27,090 nt of DNA from Gardnerella vaginalis (GTDB lineage Bacteria > Actinomycetota > Actinomycetes > Actinomycetales > Bifidobacteriaceae), in the NCBI RefSeq assembly GCF_001563665.1, contig NZ_KQ961867.1, forward strand, positions 1 through 27,090, in the 5' to 3' direction. Under the pieces are notes generated by a model. That model was not told the DNA's origin. It saw nothing but the letters and a program-made list of their open reading frames with translations, and did no database searches. Shown here piece by piece: positions 1-7,295 of the stretch; position 1 is the stretch's first letter; each line of letters begins with the position of its first letter. A program made the position numbers and the translations under genes.

Positions 1-153
1 AAGAAACAAGTTAAGAATAATAGTGAGTCTAAGAAAGTTAAACGTAACCTCACTAACACTGGCGTGAATGTTGCAATTATGACATTATGCGCAACATTTA
101 TTTGCCTAATAGCTATAGGAATAAAAGCTTTACGATTAAATCAAAATCTATAA
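1..153 (+). CDS. C-terminal end of a surface protein with a sortase-type sorting signal (partial)
   Basis: Open from the first base of the window to TAA at 151-153; the 5' part lies outside. The 50 visible residues are Lys/Asn-rich, then give LTNTG, then a hydrophobic stretch of about 20 residues (VNVAIMTLCATFICLIAIGI) and a short tail with Lys and Arg. This order (LPxTG-like pentapeptide, membrane span, positive tail) is the layout of a cell-wall sorting signal cut by a class of sortase. LTNTG departs from canonical LPxTG in having Thr for Pro, so anchoring is inferred. It could instead be a simple C-terminal membrane anchor. The gene ends just before a strong hairpin terminator. Confidence 0.55.
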   Translation, partial: KKQVKNNSESKKVKRNLTNTGVNVAIMTLCATFICLIAIGIKALRLNQNL

Positions 154-204
154 GCAAATATAAATAAGTGAATACAAATAAGCAAATATAAATAAATATC
201 TAAA

Positions 205-250
205 AAATATGGCGTAGTGCTTGGTTACAAAACATTACGCCATATTTATT
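205..250. terminator. Bidirectional intrinsic terminator between convergent genes
   Basis: A perfect 12-bp stem pairs 205-216 (AAATATGGCGTA) with 236-247 (TACGCCATATTT), extendable inward by three pairs including one G-U. T-rich sequence follows on the plus strand (247-258), and an A-run at 202-207 gives a U-run on the minus strand. It lies between the surface-protein gene (plus) and the DUF4032 gene (minus), which converge here. Confidence 0.8.
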
Positions 251-306
251 TTTCATAAAATCATTTCAAAAATACACAAATATAGATTTCACATTATAAG
301 CAAATT

Positions 307-1773
307 TTAACTTGCCCACACACTCGCATCTTGATCATCTTCATCCGGATTATAAGCAGCTTTAGAATACGTGTATTCGTCATCAACTACACCCGAATCA
401 GCATCCGCGTTAATAGCAGCAAGAACGCCTTTATCTATCTTGTATTGCGGCAACACATTTTTGATGTAACTTGTTACAGCATCTTGCATAGAAACATCAT
501 GCCCAACGCGTTCCGCCATAAACCAACGATGATCCAGCACTTCATGGAAGAATTGAGCTGGCTGAATTTGCGAACGAAACTCATGCGGAATCATGCGAAC
601 TGTTGGCTCAAAAACCTCACGCATCCAATCAGTTGCAACGATTTCTAGCTCTTCTCCTTGCCTCCAAGTAGAAGTTCTGTAAGCATCTAAATCATTAAGC
701 AAACGACGAGCTTGATTTTCTTGAACATCTAAGCCTGTCAATCGCAAAAGTTTGCGAGATGCGTATCCTGCATCCACAACACGAGGACGAACTAATACAC
801 GTCTACCGTCTTCAGACGTTTTCATCTCAAGCTCATCCACATCGAAGCCTAATTCATTCAGACGATTAACACGTCTTTCAATACGCCACATTTCATCAGG
901 ACTAAATTTATCAACGTCCGTAAGCGTGCTCCAAAGAGAATGATATCTATCTACTAAACGATTTCCAATGCTAATTTCATCAACTTCCCCAGGCAACAAC
1001 TGCCCGGAGCTCAAATCCATTAACTCACCAATAATATTTGTACGAGCTAAATCAATATCATATTCGCGTTGACCTGGAGTCAAACTACTGTGCAAATCAC
1101 CAGTTTCAGCATCAACCAAGAATGCAGAAAAAGCATCTGCATCTCTCAAGAACAAAACGTTAGAAAGTGAAACATCGCCCCAATAAAAGCCTGAAAGATG
1201 CAAACGAACCATTAAAACAGCGAGCGCATCAATAAGTCTTTCTGCAGTATCTGGACGCAAAGTTCTTGCAAACAGAGCGCGATATGGAAGAGAAAACTTT
1301 AAGTGTCTTGTAACAAGCATTGCCTCAAGTGGCTCACCATTAGAATCTCTACGACCTGCAACCACAGCAATAGGCGTGACGGTTGGCAATTCAAGTTTAC
1401 GTAAACGGCGGAGAAGCTCATATTCTCTCTCTGCTACTTGTCTTGTTATTTCCTTCATAGCGTAAACTTCATCGCCTACGTGCACAAATCTTACAACGTG
1501 TCTAGATATACCTCGAGGAAGATTTACAAATAAATCTTTTGGCCATTGAGAAAGCGGAAGTTCCCAAGGCAACATAAACATTCTAGGATTTGACACTGCA
1601 GAAGTAATTTTTAACGCTGAAGGCTCACGTTTTGTAGGCTCTTCATCTTGAGCCGAAACCGAGGTTGCTTGAACAGCACGCGGATCAATATAAGCAGCTT
1701 CGTTCCATTCCATATTGTCTAATCTACCCGTCAGTGTGAATGATAATGATACTTTATTTTGATTATTTACCAA
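307..1773 (-). CDS. DUF4032 domain-containing protein with a kinase-like fold
   Basis: A 488-residue soluble protein of the actinobacterial DUF4032 family, whose N-terminal half resembles LPS-kinase/aminoglycoside-kinase-type folds. Visible support is a core with VRFVHVGDEVYAMKEITR (candidate nucleotide-binding lysine), EREYELLRRL (helix-C-like Glu) and GFYWGDVSLSNVLF, which matches the HGDxxxxN catalytic loop with Trp in place of His. LVDAETGDLH is a candidate metal-binding Asp segment. The C-terminal half is the DUF4032 region, with no transmembrane segment. No substrate is known to me. The longest frame starts at TTG (1771-1773); an ATG at 1711-1713 (residue 21) is an alternative, and neither has a convincing Shine-Dalgarno sequence. 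It is downstream of the sugar-ABC ATPase gene on the same strand but separated by a terminator, so probably not one operon. Confidence 0.85.
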   Translation of the reverse strand: MVNNQNKVSLSFTLTGRLDNMEWNEAAYIDPRAVQATSVSAQDEEPTKREPSALKITSAVSNPRMFMLPWELPLSQWPKDLFVNLPRGISRHVVRFVHVGDEVYAMKEITRQVAEREYELLRRLRKLELPTVTPIAVVAGRRDSNGEPLEAMLVTRHLKFSLPYRALFARTLRPDTAERLIDALAVLMVRLHLSGFYWGDVSLSNVLFLRDADAFSAFLVDAETGDLHSSLTPGQREYDIDLARTNIIGELMDLSSGQLLPGEVDEISIGNRLVDRYHSLWSTLTDVDKFSPDEMWRIERRVNRLNELGFDVDELEMKTSEDGRRVLVRPRVVDAGYASRKLLRLTGLDVQENQARRLLNDLDAYRTSTWRQGEELEIVATDWMREVFEPTVRMIPHEFRSQIQPAQFFHEVLDHRWFMAERVGHDVSMQDAVTSYIKNVLPQYKIDKGVLAAINADADSGVVDDEYTYSKAAYNPDEDDQDASVWAS

Positions 1774-1856
1774 TAATCAACACAACTGCAATAATTTTCT
1801 AATGCTTAATCTAATGCTTAATATGATTTGCAAAGAAAATATCACTCTAAGAAGTG

Positions 1857-1902
1857 ATGCGAAATGCGGGGTAGCGTTATGCAAACCCCGCATTAATCGC
1901 AT
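1857..1902 (-). terminator. Hairpin terminator downstream of the ABC ATPase gene
   Basis: A 9-bp GC-rich stem pairs 1863-1871 (AATGCGGGG) with 1886-1894 (CCCCGCATT). An outer stem pairs 1857-1862 with 1897-1902. It lies about 35 bp past the stop codon of the minus-strand ATPase gene. There is no long U-run, so termination strength is uncertain. Confidence 0.6.
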
Positions 1903-1935
1903 TACATCAAACCGTGCAAGTTATGAGAATAACAA

Positions 1936-3063
1936 TTAGTTCAAGCGCAACTCAGTAGATGGTGCAAACAAATGCATCTTTGCTGGGTCAATCTTAATCT
2001 TGACTGTATCTCCAACCTTTGGAAGAGCACGAGGATTCACGCGAATAGTCGTAAGCTTATTCTGATCAGACATCATCGTAGCTGCTTCAGCAGCAGATCC
2101 GTCAGTTACAATGTTTCCATAAATGTAGCCATCAGAACCGAGATCTTCAACGTTTACAACATTCAAGGAGAATGCGTTTGGATCATCAAATGTAGCCAAG
2201 CTTGCATCTTCTGGACGGAAGCCAACTATAATTTGATTATTATCTTCTGGAGTAAGCTTTGCAACAGCTTCTTGAGGCAAAATAATTGAATCTTCACCAA
2301 TTTGAGCACGACCATTAAGTACTGGATGCTGATTGAGATTCATAGATGGAGAGCCAATGAATCCTGCAACGAACACGTTTGCTGGACGATCATAAAGTTC
2401 TGTTGGAGCACCAACCTGCTGCAAAACACCAAGCTTAATAACAGCAATACGATCACCCATAGTTAAAGCTTCAGTCTGATCGTGCGTCACGTAAAGAGTA
2501 GTGACATTGAGCTGGCGCTGCAATGCAGCAATCTGGGTACGAGTCTGAACGCGAAGCTTTGCATCAAGGTTAGAAAGAGGTTCGTCCATAAGGAAGACCT
2601 TTGGGTTACGAACAATTGCACGACCCATTGCAACACGCTGACGCTGACCACCAGACAAAGCCTTTGGCTTACGATCCAAATACTCAGTCAAATCCAAAAC
2701 TTGAGCAGCTTTATGAACTCGCTTCTCAATTTCTTCTGCAGGTACACCAGCAATCTTCAACGCAAAGCCCATGTTCTGCTTAACGGTCATATGTGGGTAC
2801 AATGCATAATTCTGGAAGACCATTGCAATATCGCGATCCTTTGGCTGCATTGTAGTCACATCTCGACCGCCAATAAGAATACGACCGCGGTTGACTTCTT
2901 CAAGACCAGCCAACATTCGCAAAGTAGTAGACTTACCGCAACCAGATGGACCAACGAGCACGAGGAACTCGCCATCCTTAATAGTCATGTTCAAATCATC
3001 AACCGATGGCTTATCATTGCCCGGGTAAATGCGAGTCACATGATCAAATACAACTTCTGCCAT
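1936..3063 (-). CDS. msmK: Carbohydrate ABC importer ATP-binding protein (MsmK/UgpC/MalK type)
   Basis: A 375-residue ATPase of the CUT1 sugar-importer class, which powers uptake of oligosaccharides or glycerol phosphates through membrane permeases. Walker A is GPSGCGKST (about residues 38-46), the Q-loop is VFQNYALYPHMTV, the ABC signature is LSGGQRQRVAMGRA, Walker B with D-loop is VFLMDEPLSNLD, and the switch His is in YVTHDQTEALTMGDR. The C-terminal 130 residues form the MalK-type regulatory OB fold (VGFRPEDASL). No permease or binding protein is adjacent, which fits a shared ATPase serving several sugar importers, as MsmK does in other Gram-positives; that sharing is inference. The ATG is preceded by AAAGGA (3071-3076 on the plus strand) at 7 nt spacing. 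The leader contains palindromes that may be operators or hairpins. Confidence 0.93.
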   Translation of the reverse strand: MAEVVFDHVTRIYPGNDKPSVDDLNMTIKDGEFLVLVGPSGCGKSTTLRMLAGLEEVNRGRILIGGRDVTTMQPKDRDIAMVFQNYALYPHMTVKQNMGFALKIAGVPAEEIEKRVHKAAQVLDLTEYLDRKPKALSGGQRQRVAMGRAIVRNPKVFLMDEPLSNLDAKLRVQTRTQIAALQRQLNVTTLYVTHDQTEALTMGDRIAVIKLGVLQQVGAPTELYDRPANVFVAGFIGSPSMNLNQHPVLNGRAQIGEDSIILPQEAVAKLTPEDNNQIIVGFRPEDASLATFDDPNAFSLNVVNVEDLGSDGYIYGNIVTDGSAAEAATMMSDQNKLTTIRVNPRALPKVGDTVKIKIDPAKMHLFAPSTELRLN

Positions 3064-3079
3064 GATATGTTCCTTTCAT

Positions 3080-3153
3080 CGGCAGGTACGTGCCGAACGA
3101 TCCGTTGTGAAGGGTGTGCACTCACAAGTCCGTTTCCGACTTCGGCTGGACTT
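3080..3153 (-). promoter_or_regulatory. Structured leader of the sugar-ABC ATPase gene: operator-like palindrome and hairpin
   Basis: Positions 3080-3095 (CGGCAGGTACGTGCCG) form a palindrome with 14 of 16 positions symmetric, just upstream of the Shine-Dalgarno sequence. Positions 3126-3131 pair with 3148-3153 (AAGTCC/GGACTT), with an inner CCG/CGG stem (3136-3138/3143-3145). Sugar transporter genes in bifidobacteria are often controlled by LacI-family repressors at palindromes, so an operator role is plausible. An RNA hairpin is equally possible. Confidence 0.35.
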
Positions 3154-3359
3154 ACACGCACACATTACTTATCTGGTCCATTGAAGGTTCTCTTCGTTGA
3201 GCCATAATCAAATATAACATGCTTTTACCAACAAAACACTAAATCTTCAATTAGCCTTCATCGGCGTGTCGTCAGTAATTCATAGAAATGCAAAAAAATC
3301 AATACAATAACTACGCTTAATAATCTAGATTTAACACTCTATTGAGTTACCATAAAAAC

Positions 3360-5393
3360 ATGAACGATATTAGCATGTTCAATTTAAACCAAGGCAGCAA
3401 TATTGGCGGATACACGCTTATAAAAAGGCTGGGCGGCGGCGCTATGGGCTCTGTATGGAAAGTTCGCGATGACGGAGGCCAAGAATATGCTATGAAAATT
3501 TTAAGGGAAAATGCGAGCGAAGATGACTACGCAACACAAAGCGAACAAAATCTCGCAAGAACCCGCTTGCGAAGAGAAGCACTTGCATTACAACGTATAA
3601 ATCACATTGGCGTTTGCTCAATAGTCGATATGGAACTTGACGCGTCTATAGCTTTCATAGTCACTGAACTTATTGAAGGCTTAAATTTAAAGGAAGATGT
3701 TGCAGAAAACGGCCCATATATTCGAGATGATTTAGAAAGACTTGCACACAAACTAATTGACGCGATTAAAGCAGTTCATTCTGCTGGAATAGTCCACAGA
3801 GATATAAAACCTACAAATGTAATGATTTCAGCAACAGGACCAGTGCTTGTAGATTTTGGAATCGCAATGGGCGAAGGCGAAAGTCACGTGACTAGAACCG
3901 GATTAGTTATGGGAACTCCAGGATTTATAGCGCCAGAAATAATAGAAGGCGGAGATTCTGACGAGCTTACAGATTGGTGGTCTTTAGCAGCAGTTCTTGC
4001 ATTTGCAGCAACAGGAAGGCCCGTTTTTGGAACAAAACCTATGATGGCAGTTTTGGAACGCGCAGCTTGTGGGAACGCGAATCTTAATGGCATTCCGCCT
4101 AGAACTATGGATGCTCTAAGATCTGCTCTAAATCCAAATCGTAATCAAAGATGCACTCCAGAAGAGCTTGAAGAAGCGATTGCAAAAGATGCAGAAAATC
4201 CTCTTGCTTGGCAAGGGGCGATGCTCCCTTTTGAGTTAAATATTTCTGAATCTAAATCAGATGATGAAAATACAAGTGAACCTTATATTCAGCAAACCTC
4301 TAAATTCTCTAGCGATATGAACTATCAAGATAGTGAAAATACATCGCAAACTATCAATGTTTCACATGAAACAGAAGAAGATTCAGAAACGATATCGTTT
4401 AACGGTGTAAGAAATATCGAAAACAACTACACTGATATAACTGATACATACGAATCTAACTACAAAAATAATAAAAACAAAGAAAACGAAAATTACTACA
4501 ATAACAGTCAAGCTGATTCTATCTCTAAGACTTTGAACGTTAGAAAAATGTGGACAGATGACGTTTTACCAACTTCTATTCTAGATCGCACAACACATAT
4601 TGACACAACTCCTGTTGCTGTTGGCACAACTCCTGTTGGCACAACTCCTGTTGGCGCAACTCCTATTGACACAACTCCTATTGACACTGGCACAATTCCG
4701 GCATATACAACTACAATTGCAGCCACACAAGAAACAGATCCACCGATAGAAAACTCGGTTATACAAGCAGAAAACACAAATCCAACACAACAAGCAAATC
4801 TTTCACAAACACAAGATGATTATGATTCAAAAGAAGAAAATCTGAACCAAAAAGCACGACCGTATCTACTTAGAGGCACGTTATTTCTACTTATTTTTAT
4901 GCCAATACTTCTTGCAACAACATGCATATCTACTTCAGCATCTCTATTCTTACACGCGATATTCATGATTATTTGCGCAACAACAGGATACAATGTTTCA
5001 TCACATATACATCGACAAAAAATAAATGACGGAATAGGAAAAGATAGATTATTACGCATATTTTTTATACCATGGCATTTTCTAAAAGCGATTCTATATA
5101 CTATTCCGTCTTTACTAATACTTTCCATCACATCAATTTCATTCGCATATATTTATCCACTTTTAATTAAAGCGACTTGCCAACTTATGGAATTCCCTAT
5201 ATATCTTCCAGAGTGGCTATTTGTAAAAAAATGGGTGATTCTACTTCCTTCTTATACTCCAGAAATCTTTTCGCCTACATCAATAGGATACGCCGTAGGA
5301 GTATTGATTGGATGGATTATAGTATCTTTATTCGGCAGATCTAGAATGATTAGATTAGGTTTGGGAGCTATATTCGGCGCTGGAAGAAATTAA
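3360..5393 (+). CDS. Membrane-anchored serine/threonine protein kinase with multiple C-terminal TM segments
   Basis: A Hanks-type (PknB-like) kinase of about 677 residues. From the ATG at 3360: glycine loop LGGGAMGSVWKV, catalytic Lys in YAMKIL, HRDIKPTNVM catalytic loop, DFG, then MGTPGFIAPEI (activation-loop Thr, APE) and DWWSLAAVL. All key residues are present, so it should be active. After the kinase domain (about 1-280) comes an Asn/Ser/Thr/Glu-rich linker of about 230 residues that includes 15-bp tandem repeats coding (G/D)TTP(V/I). About four hydrophobic segments then end the protein (LLIFMPILLATT, FLHAIFMIICATT, YTIPSLLILSITSISFAYIYP, VGVLIGWIIVSLF). This differs from PknB kinases, which have one TM segment and extracellular PASTA repeats. 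In-frame TTG at 3342 is an alternative start; no clear ribosome site marks either. A parS-like sequence lies in the linker (4358-4373). Confidence 0.9.
   Translation: MNDISMFNLNQGSNIGGYTLIKRLGGGAMGSVWKVRDDGGQEYAMKILRENASEDDYATQSEQNLARTRLRREALALQRINHIGVCSIVDMELDASIAFIVTELIEGLNLKEDVAENGPYIRDDLERLAHKLIDAIKAVHSAGIVHRDIKPTNVMISATGPVLVDFGIAMGEGESHVTRTGLVMGTPGFIAPEIIEGGDSDELTDWWSLAAVLAFAATGRPVFGTKPMMAVLERAACGNANLNGIPPRTMDALRSALNPNRNQRCTPEELEEAIAKDAENPLAWQGAMLPFELNISESKSDDENTSEPYIQQTSKFSSDMNYQDSENTSQTINVSHETEEDSETISFNGVRNIENNYTDITDTYESNYKNNKNKENENYYNNSQADSISKTLNVRKMWTDDVLPTSILDRTTHIDTTPVAVGTTPVGTTPVGATPIDTTPIDTGTIPAYTTTIAATQETDPPIENSVIQAENTNPTQQANLSQTQDDYDSKEENLNQKARPYLLRGTLFLLIFMPILLATTCISTSASLFLHAIFMIICATTGYNVSSHIHRQKINDGIGKDRLLRIFFIPWHFLKAILYTIPSLLILSITSISFAYIYPLLIKATCQLMEFPIYLPEWLFVKKWVILLPSYTPEIFSPTSIGYAVGVLIGWIIVSLFGRSRMIRLGLGAIFGAGRN
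4358..4373. promoter_or_regulatory. parS: parS-like ParB binding site inside the kinase gene
   Basis: TGTTTCACATGAAACA matches the TGTTTCACGTGAAACA form of the bacterial parS consensus at 15 of 16 positions. It is read in frame as VSHET in the kinase linker and lies about 18 kb from the parAB cluster. Identification is by consensus only. Confidence 0.65.
4602..4682 (+). repeat. 15-bp in-frame tandem repeats in the kinase linker
   Basis: Five units of the type GGCACAACTCCTGTT occur at 4602-4616, 4623-4637, 4638-4652, 4653-4667 and 4668-4682, with a 6-bp interruption after the first. They code for (D/G)(T/A)TP(V/I). Because the unit is a multiple of three, slippage would change linker length without a frameshift. 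The Thr-Pro steps are potential autophosphorylation sites; that is inference. Confidence 0.8.
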
Positions 5394-5698
5394 AGGAAAA
5401 CACTAACTAGGAAGACATTAACTAGGGAATTAACTGAGGGAATTAACTGAGGGAATTAAATTTGCAAAAATCAAGTTTTACGCAAAATCATTCCAAATCA
5501 TTCCAAATTATTCCGCATCATTCCACAGCATTCAAAATCATCGAAAATCATTCAGCATAATTCCGTTGATACCGTACATTAGACTATGTTTATCACAGTA
5601 ACTAAATTCTATAAAATACAAATTCATCACAACTACGTTAAACACGACTGCGTTAAACACGACTGCGTTATGCGCAAAAGTGATACGAAAGGATAGGC
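5394..5698. repeat. Repeat-rich spacer between the kinase and DsbA-like genes
   Basis: This 305-bp spacer has no gene that I can see. It holds three short tandem repeats: a 13-bp unit AATTAACTGAGGG (5428-5440 and 5441-5453, plus a partial copy); a degenerate 10-bp unit TTCCAAATCA running over about eight periods from 5481 to 5565; and an exact 15-bp unit CGTTAAACACGACTG (5636-5650 and 5651-5665) followed by a partial third copy. The 10-bp phasing of AT tracts could bend DNA. No clear -35/-10 pair was found. Confidence 0.75.
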
Positions 5699-6619
5699 AT
5701 GATAAAACCAGCCGAAAAAAGAGAATCTAATAGCGCATTAAAAGAAAAAGAACGCCGCCAACAGACAATTATTGGAATTGTTGTTGTTCTCGTAATTATA
5801 GCGATGATCACTGGAATAATCATCACAACATATAATGCGCAAAACGCAGATACTAAAAATAAAATAGAAAAAACAATTAAAGCCAAAAAATCTCTCAAGG
5901 CCGTCAAAACTGCAGAAAAACCAAAAAATATGAATAATTATGGCGGCATTGCAATAAGCAAAAACGGGTATAACAATCCTGTCAAGGGAGTACCAACCAT
6001 AGCTGTGTATTTTGATCCTATGTGCCCAGGATGCGCTAACTTCAACCAAAATATCGATCCGTATCTAGTCCAAATGATGGAAGCAGGGCAAATCAACATG
6101 GAAATTTACCCAATGTCATTCCTTGATCCACTATCTACGGATCACTATTCTTCTAGGGTTACAGGAGGAATTTATTACATTGCAGATAACAGCAACAATC
6201 CAAAATCTCTTTTGGAATTTATAAGTAATATTTTTGACAAAGACTTCCAACCAGATGAAGGCGATAGATACACGCCTGTAAGCAATAAAACACTTGCTGA
6301 AAAAGCAATAAAGTCAGGAATCAAAAAAGAAGTTGCAGAAAACGCATTCCAACGTCATTACATAAAATGGCAGAAGACTATGAATACAGCAACTCCTGAT
6401 AGAAAAGAACTTTGGAATATAAGTGGCTCTAATGCAGGTTCTATGACTACACCAACAGTGACGATTAACGGACATATTTTCGACATGAGTAAAGTCAATG
6501 CCAATAATTTGAATATACTTAATGAAATTTTGAAATCTATTGGATTAGACGAAAAAGATTTAGGATCTGCAACCGTGCGTCCAAAACTAGATGATAAAGG
6601 AACACCTGCTGCTATATAG
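5699..6619 (+). CDS. Membrane-anchored DsbA-like thiol:disulfide oxidoreductase (thioredoxin fold)
   Basis: A 306-residue protein with a short basic cytoplasmic N-terminus, one membrane span (about residues 24-45, IIGIVVVLVIIAMITGIIIT) and an extracytoplasmic thioredoxin-fold domain. The active site is C109-P-G-C112 in VYFDPMCPGCANFNQ. The cis-Pro loop is TTPTVTING about 145 residues later, with a helical insertion between them as in DsbA. This fits the actinobacterial DsbA-family (Thioredoxin_4) proteins that oxidise exported proteins. No VKOR-type partner is in the window, so its reoxidation partner is not visible. Start ATG 5699 has a good ribosome site, GAAAGGA at 5687-5693, 5 nt away. 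It is followed by intergenic DNA and the tRNA promoter, so it is probably monocistronic. Confidence 0.9.
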   Translation: MIKPAEKRESNSALKEKERRQQTIIGIVVVLVIIAMITGIIITTYNAQNADTKNKIEKTIKAKKSLKAVKTAEKPKNMNNYGGIAISKNGYNNPVKGVPTIAVYFDPMCPGCANFNQNIDPYLVQMMEAGQINMEIYPMSFLDPLSTDHYSSRVTGGIYYIADNSNNPKSLLEFISNIFDKDFQPDEGDRYTPVSNKTLAEKAIKSGIKKEVAENAFQRHYIKWQKTMNTATPDRKELWNISGSNAGSMTTPTVTINGHIFDMSKVNANNLNILNEILKSIGLDEKDLGSATVRPKLDDKGTPAAI

Positions 6620-6742
6620 AATAATTGCAAAACGTAGCTTTTAAGCACATTTGCAAACAACTATTAAAGCATTGTTTTCAATCCAAAAACATGACAAAAA
6701 TTGATTAGCAAATAAAAGTAACAAAATATGACACGTGCACAC

Positions 6743-6771
6743 TTGCCACAAACAATAGTTACTGGTACACT
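6743..6771 (+). promoter_or_regulatory. Promoter of tRNA-Thr
   Basis: TTGCCA (6743-6748), a 17-bp spacer, and TACACT (6766-6771) match the -35/-10 spacing of housekeeping sigma promoters. The expected start near 6778 is about 30 nt upstream of the tRNA 5' end. No Shine-Dalgarno or ORF intervenes. Confidence 0.7.
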
Positions 6772-6808
6772 AATCAATGTTTTGTTAGCGCATATGTTTA
6801 TGCGCACT

Positions 6809-6882
6809 GCCTCCTTAGCTCAGATGGCCAGAGCGGCCGCCTTGTAAGCGGCAGGTCGCCGGTTCGATCCCGGCAGGAGGCT
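6809..6882 (+). tRNA. tRNA-Thr (anticodon TGT)
   Basis: A 74-nt cloverleaf. The acceptor stem GCCTCCT (6809-6815) pairs with AGGAGGC (6875-6881), with discriminator U at 6882. The D-arm is TAGCTCAGATGGCCAGAGC. The anticodon stem GCCGC/GCGGC (6836-6840/6848-6852) holds loop CTTGTAA with anticodon TGT at 6843-6845, reading ACA. The T-arm contains GGTTCGATCC. The next genomic bases are CTG, so CCA is not encoded and must be added by the nucleotidyltransferase encoded at 11059-12510. Confidence 0.97.
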
Positions 6883-7105
6883 CTGTTTATTCTTCGAAGT
6901 TTTGTATCCACAATCAAAAAACATTTTCTGTCTTGATACTGCGATATTTTGCAAATATGCGTTTATGTAACAAACATAAATTGTAAATACATTTCAATAG
7001 TGCAAATGATGATTCAACAACTGTAAATATTTATTGTTCATAGTTAGGTACTCGTATTATTGTTGAAATGTGTTTCTGTTTAAATAACATGCATAACTAA
7101 CAACG

Positions 7106-7111
7106 TATAAT
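7106..7111 (+). promoter_or_regulatory. Candidate -10 box of the 6C-like sRNA
   Basis: A perfect TATAAT lies 32 nt before the first sRNA stem, predicting a start near 7118. No good -35 is present at 17-bp spacing (AATAAC at 7083-7088), so the assignment is tentative. Confidence 0.4.
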
Positions 7112-7139
7112 AATAAAAATACATATTCTTTTTGCGAGT

Positions 7140-7255
7140 AAGTTCTCAGAAACCTTCCCCCAACTCAGGGTTTCTGAGAAACTGAGTGTGGAGCGTCCCC
7201 CAACCTGCTCCACCTCACAGGGGCGGGAAAATCCCCTTCTCTCCCGCCCCTTTTT
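7140..7255 (+). ncRNA. 6C-family small RNA (actinobacterial, C-rich hairpin loops)
   Basis: Three consecutive stem-loops. The first has a perfect 12-bp stem (7143-7154/7169-7180) with loop TTCCCCCAACTCAG. The second has a 7-bp stem (7188-7194/7207-7213) with loop GTCCCCCAACCT. The third is a 9-bp GC stem (7220-7228/7242-7250) followed by TTTTT (7251-7255), an intrinsic terminator. Two adjacent hairpins displaying runs of C in the loops define the 6C RNA motif known from actinobacteria (B11 in Mycobacterium), where the loops pair with G-rich ribosome-binding regions of target mRNAs. Here the runs are five C plus a shared UCCCCCAAC. There is no ORF in the element. Identification rests on structure and motif memory. 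Confidence 0.78.
7220..7255 (+). terminator. Intrinsic terminator of the 6C-like sRNA
   Basis: GGGGCGGGA (7220-7228) pairs perfectly with TCCCGCCCC (7242-7250) and is followed immediately by five T. It forms the third hairpin of the small RNA. Confidence 0.85.
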
Positions 7256-7295
7256 CATGCATACAGAAAAATTTATTATTTTTTTGAATGTTGTT

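Noticed and set aside
2482..3207. Plus-strand 241-residue ORF opposite the ABC ATPase gene
   Set aside because: It is antisense to a well-supported ATPase with intact motifs, and its product has a low-complexity, Cys/His/Thr-rich composition with no recognisable domain.
3882..3893. Perfect 12-bp palindrome AGTCACGTGACT with a parS-like CACGTG core
   Set aside because: The TTTCAC/GTGAAA arms required for parS are missing and it lies in conserved kinase codons (ESHVTRTG), so it is probably incidental.
5428..5670. Possible CRISPR array in the repeat-rich spacer
   Set aside because: The units are contiguous tandem repeats of 10, 13 and 15 bp without unique spacers, and no cas genes are present.
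6945..6980. Small hairpins after tRNA-Thr considered as its terminator
   Set aside because: The stems are short and AT-rich and no U-run follows, so termination cannot be supported from sequence.
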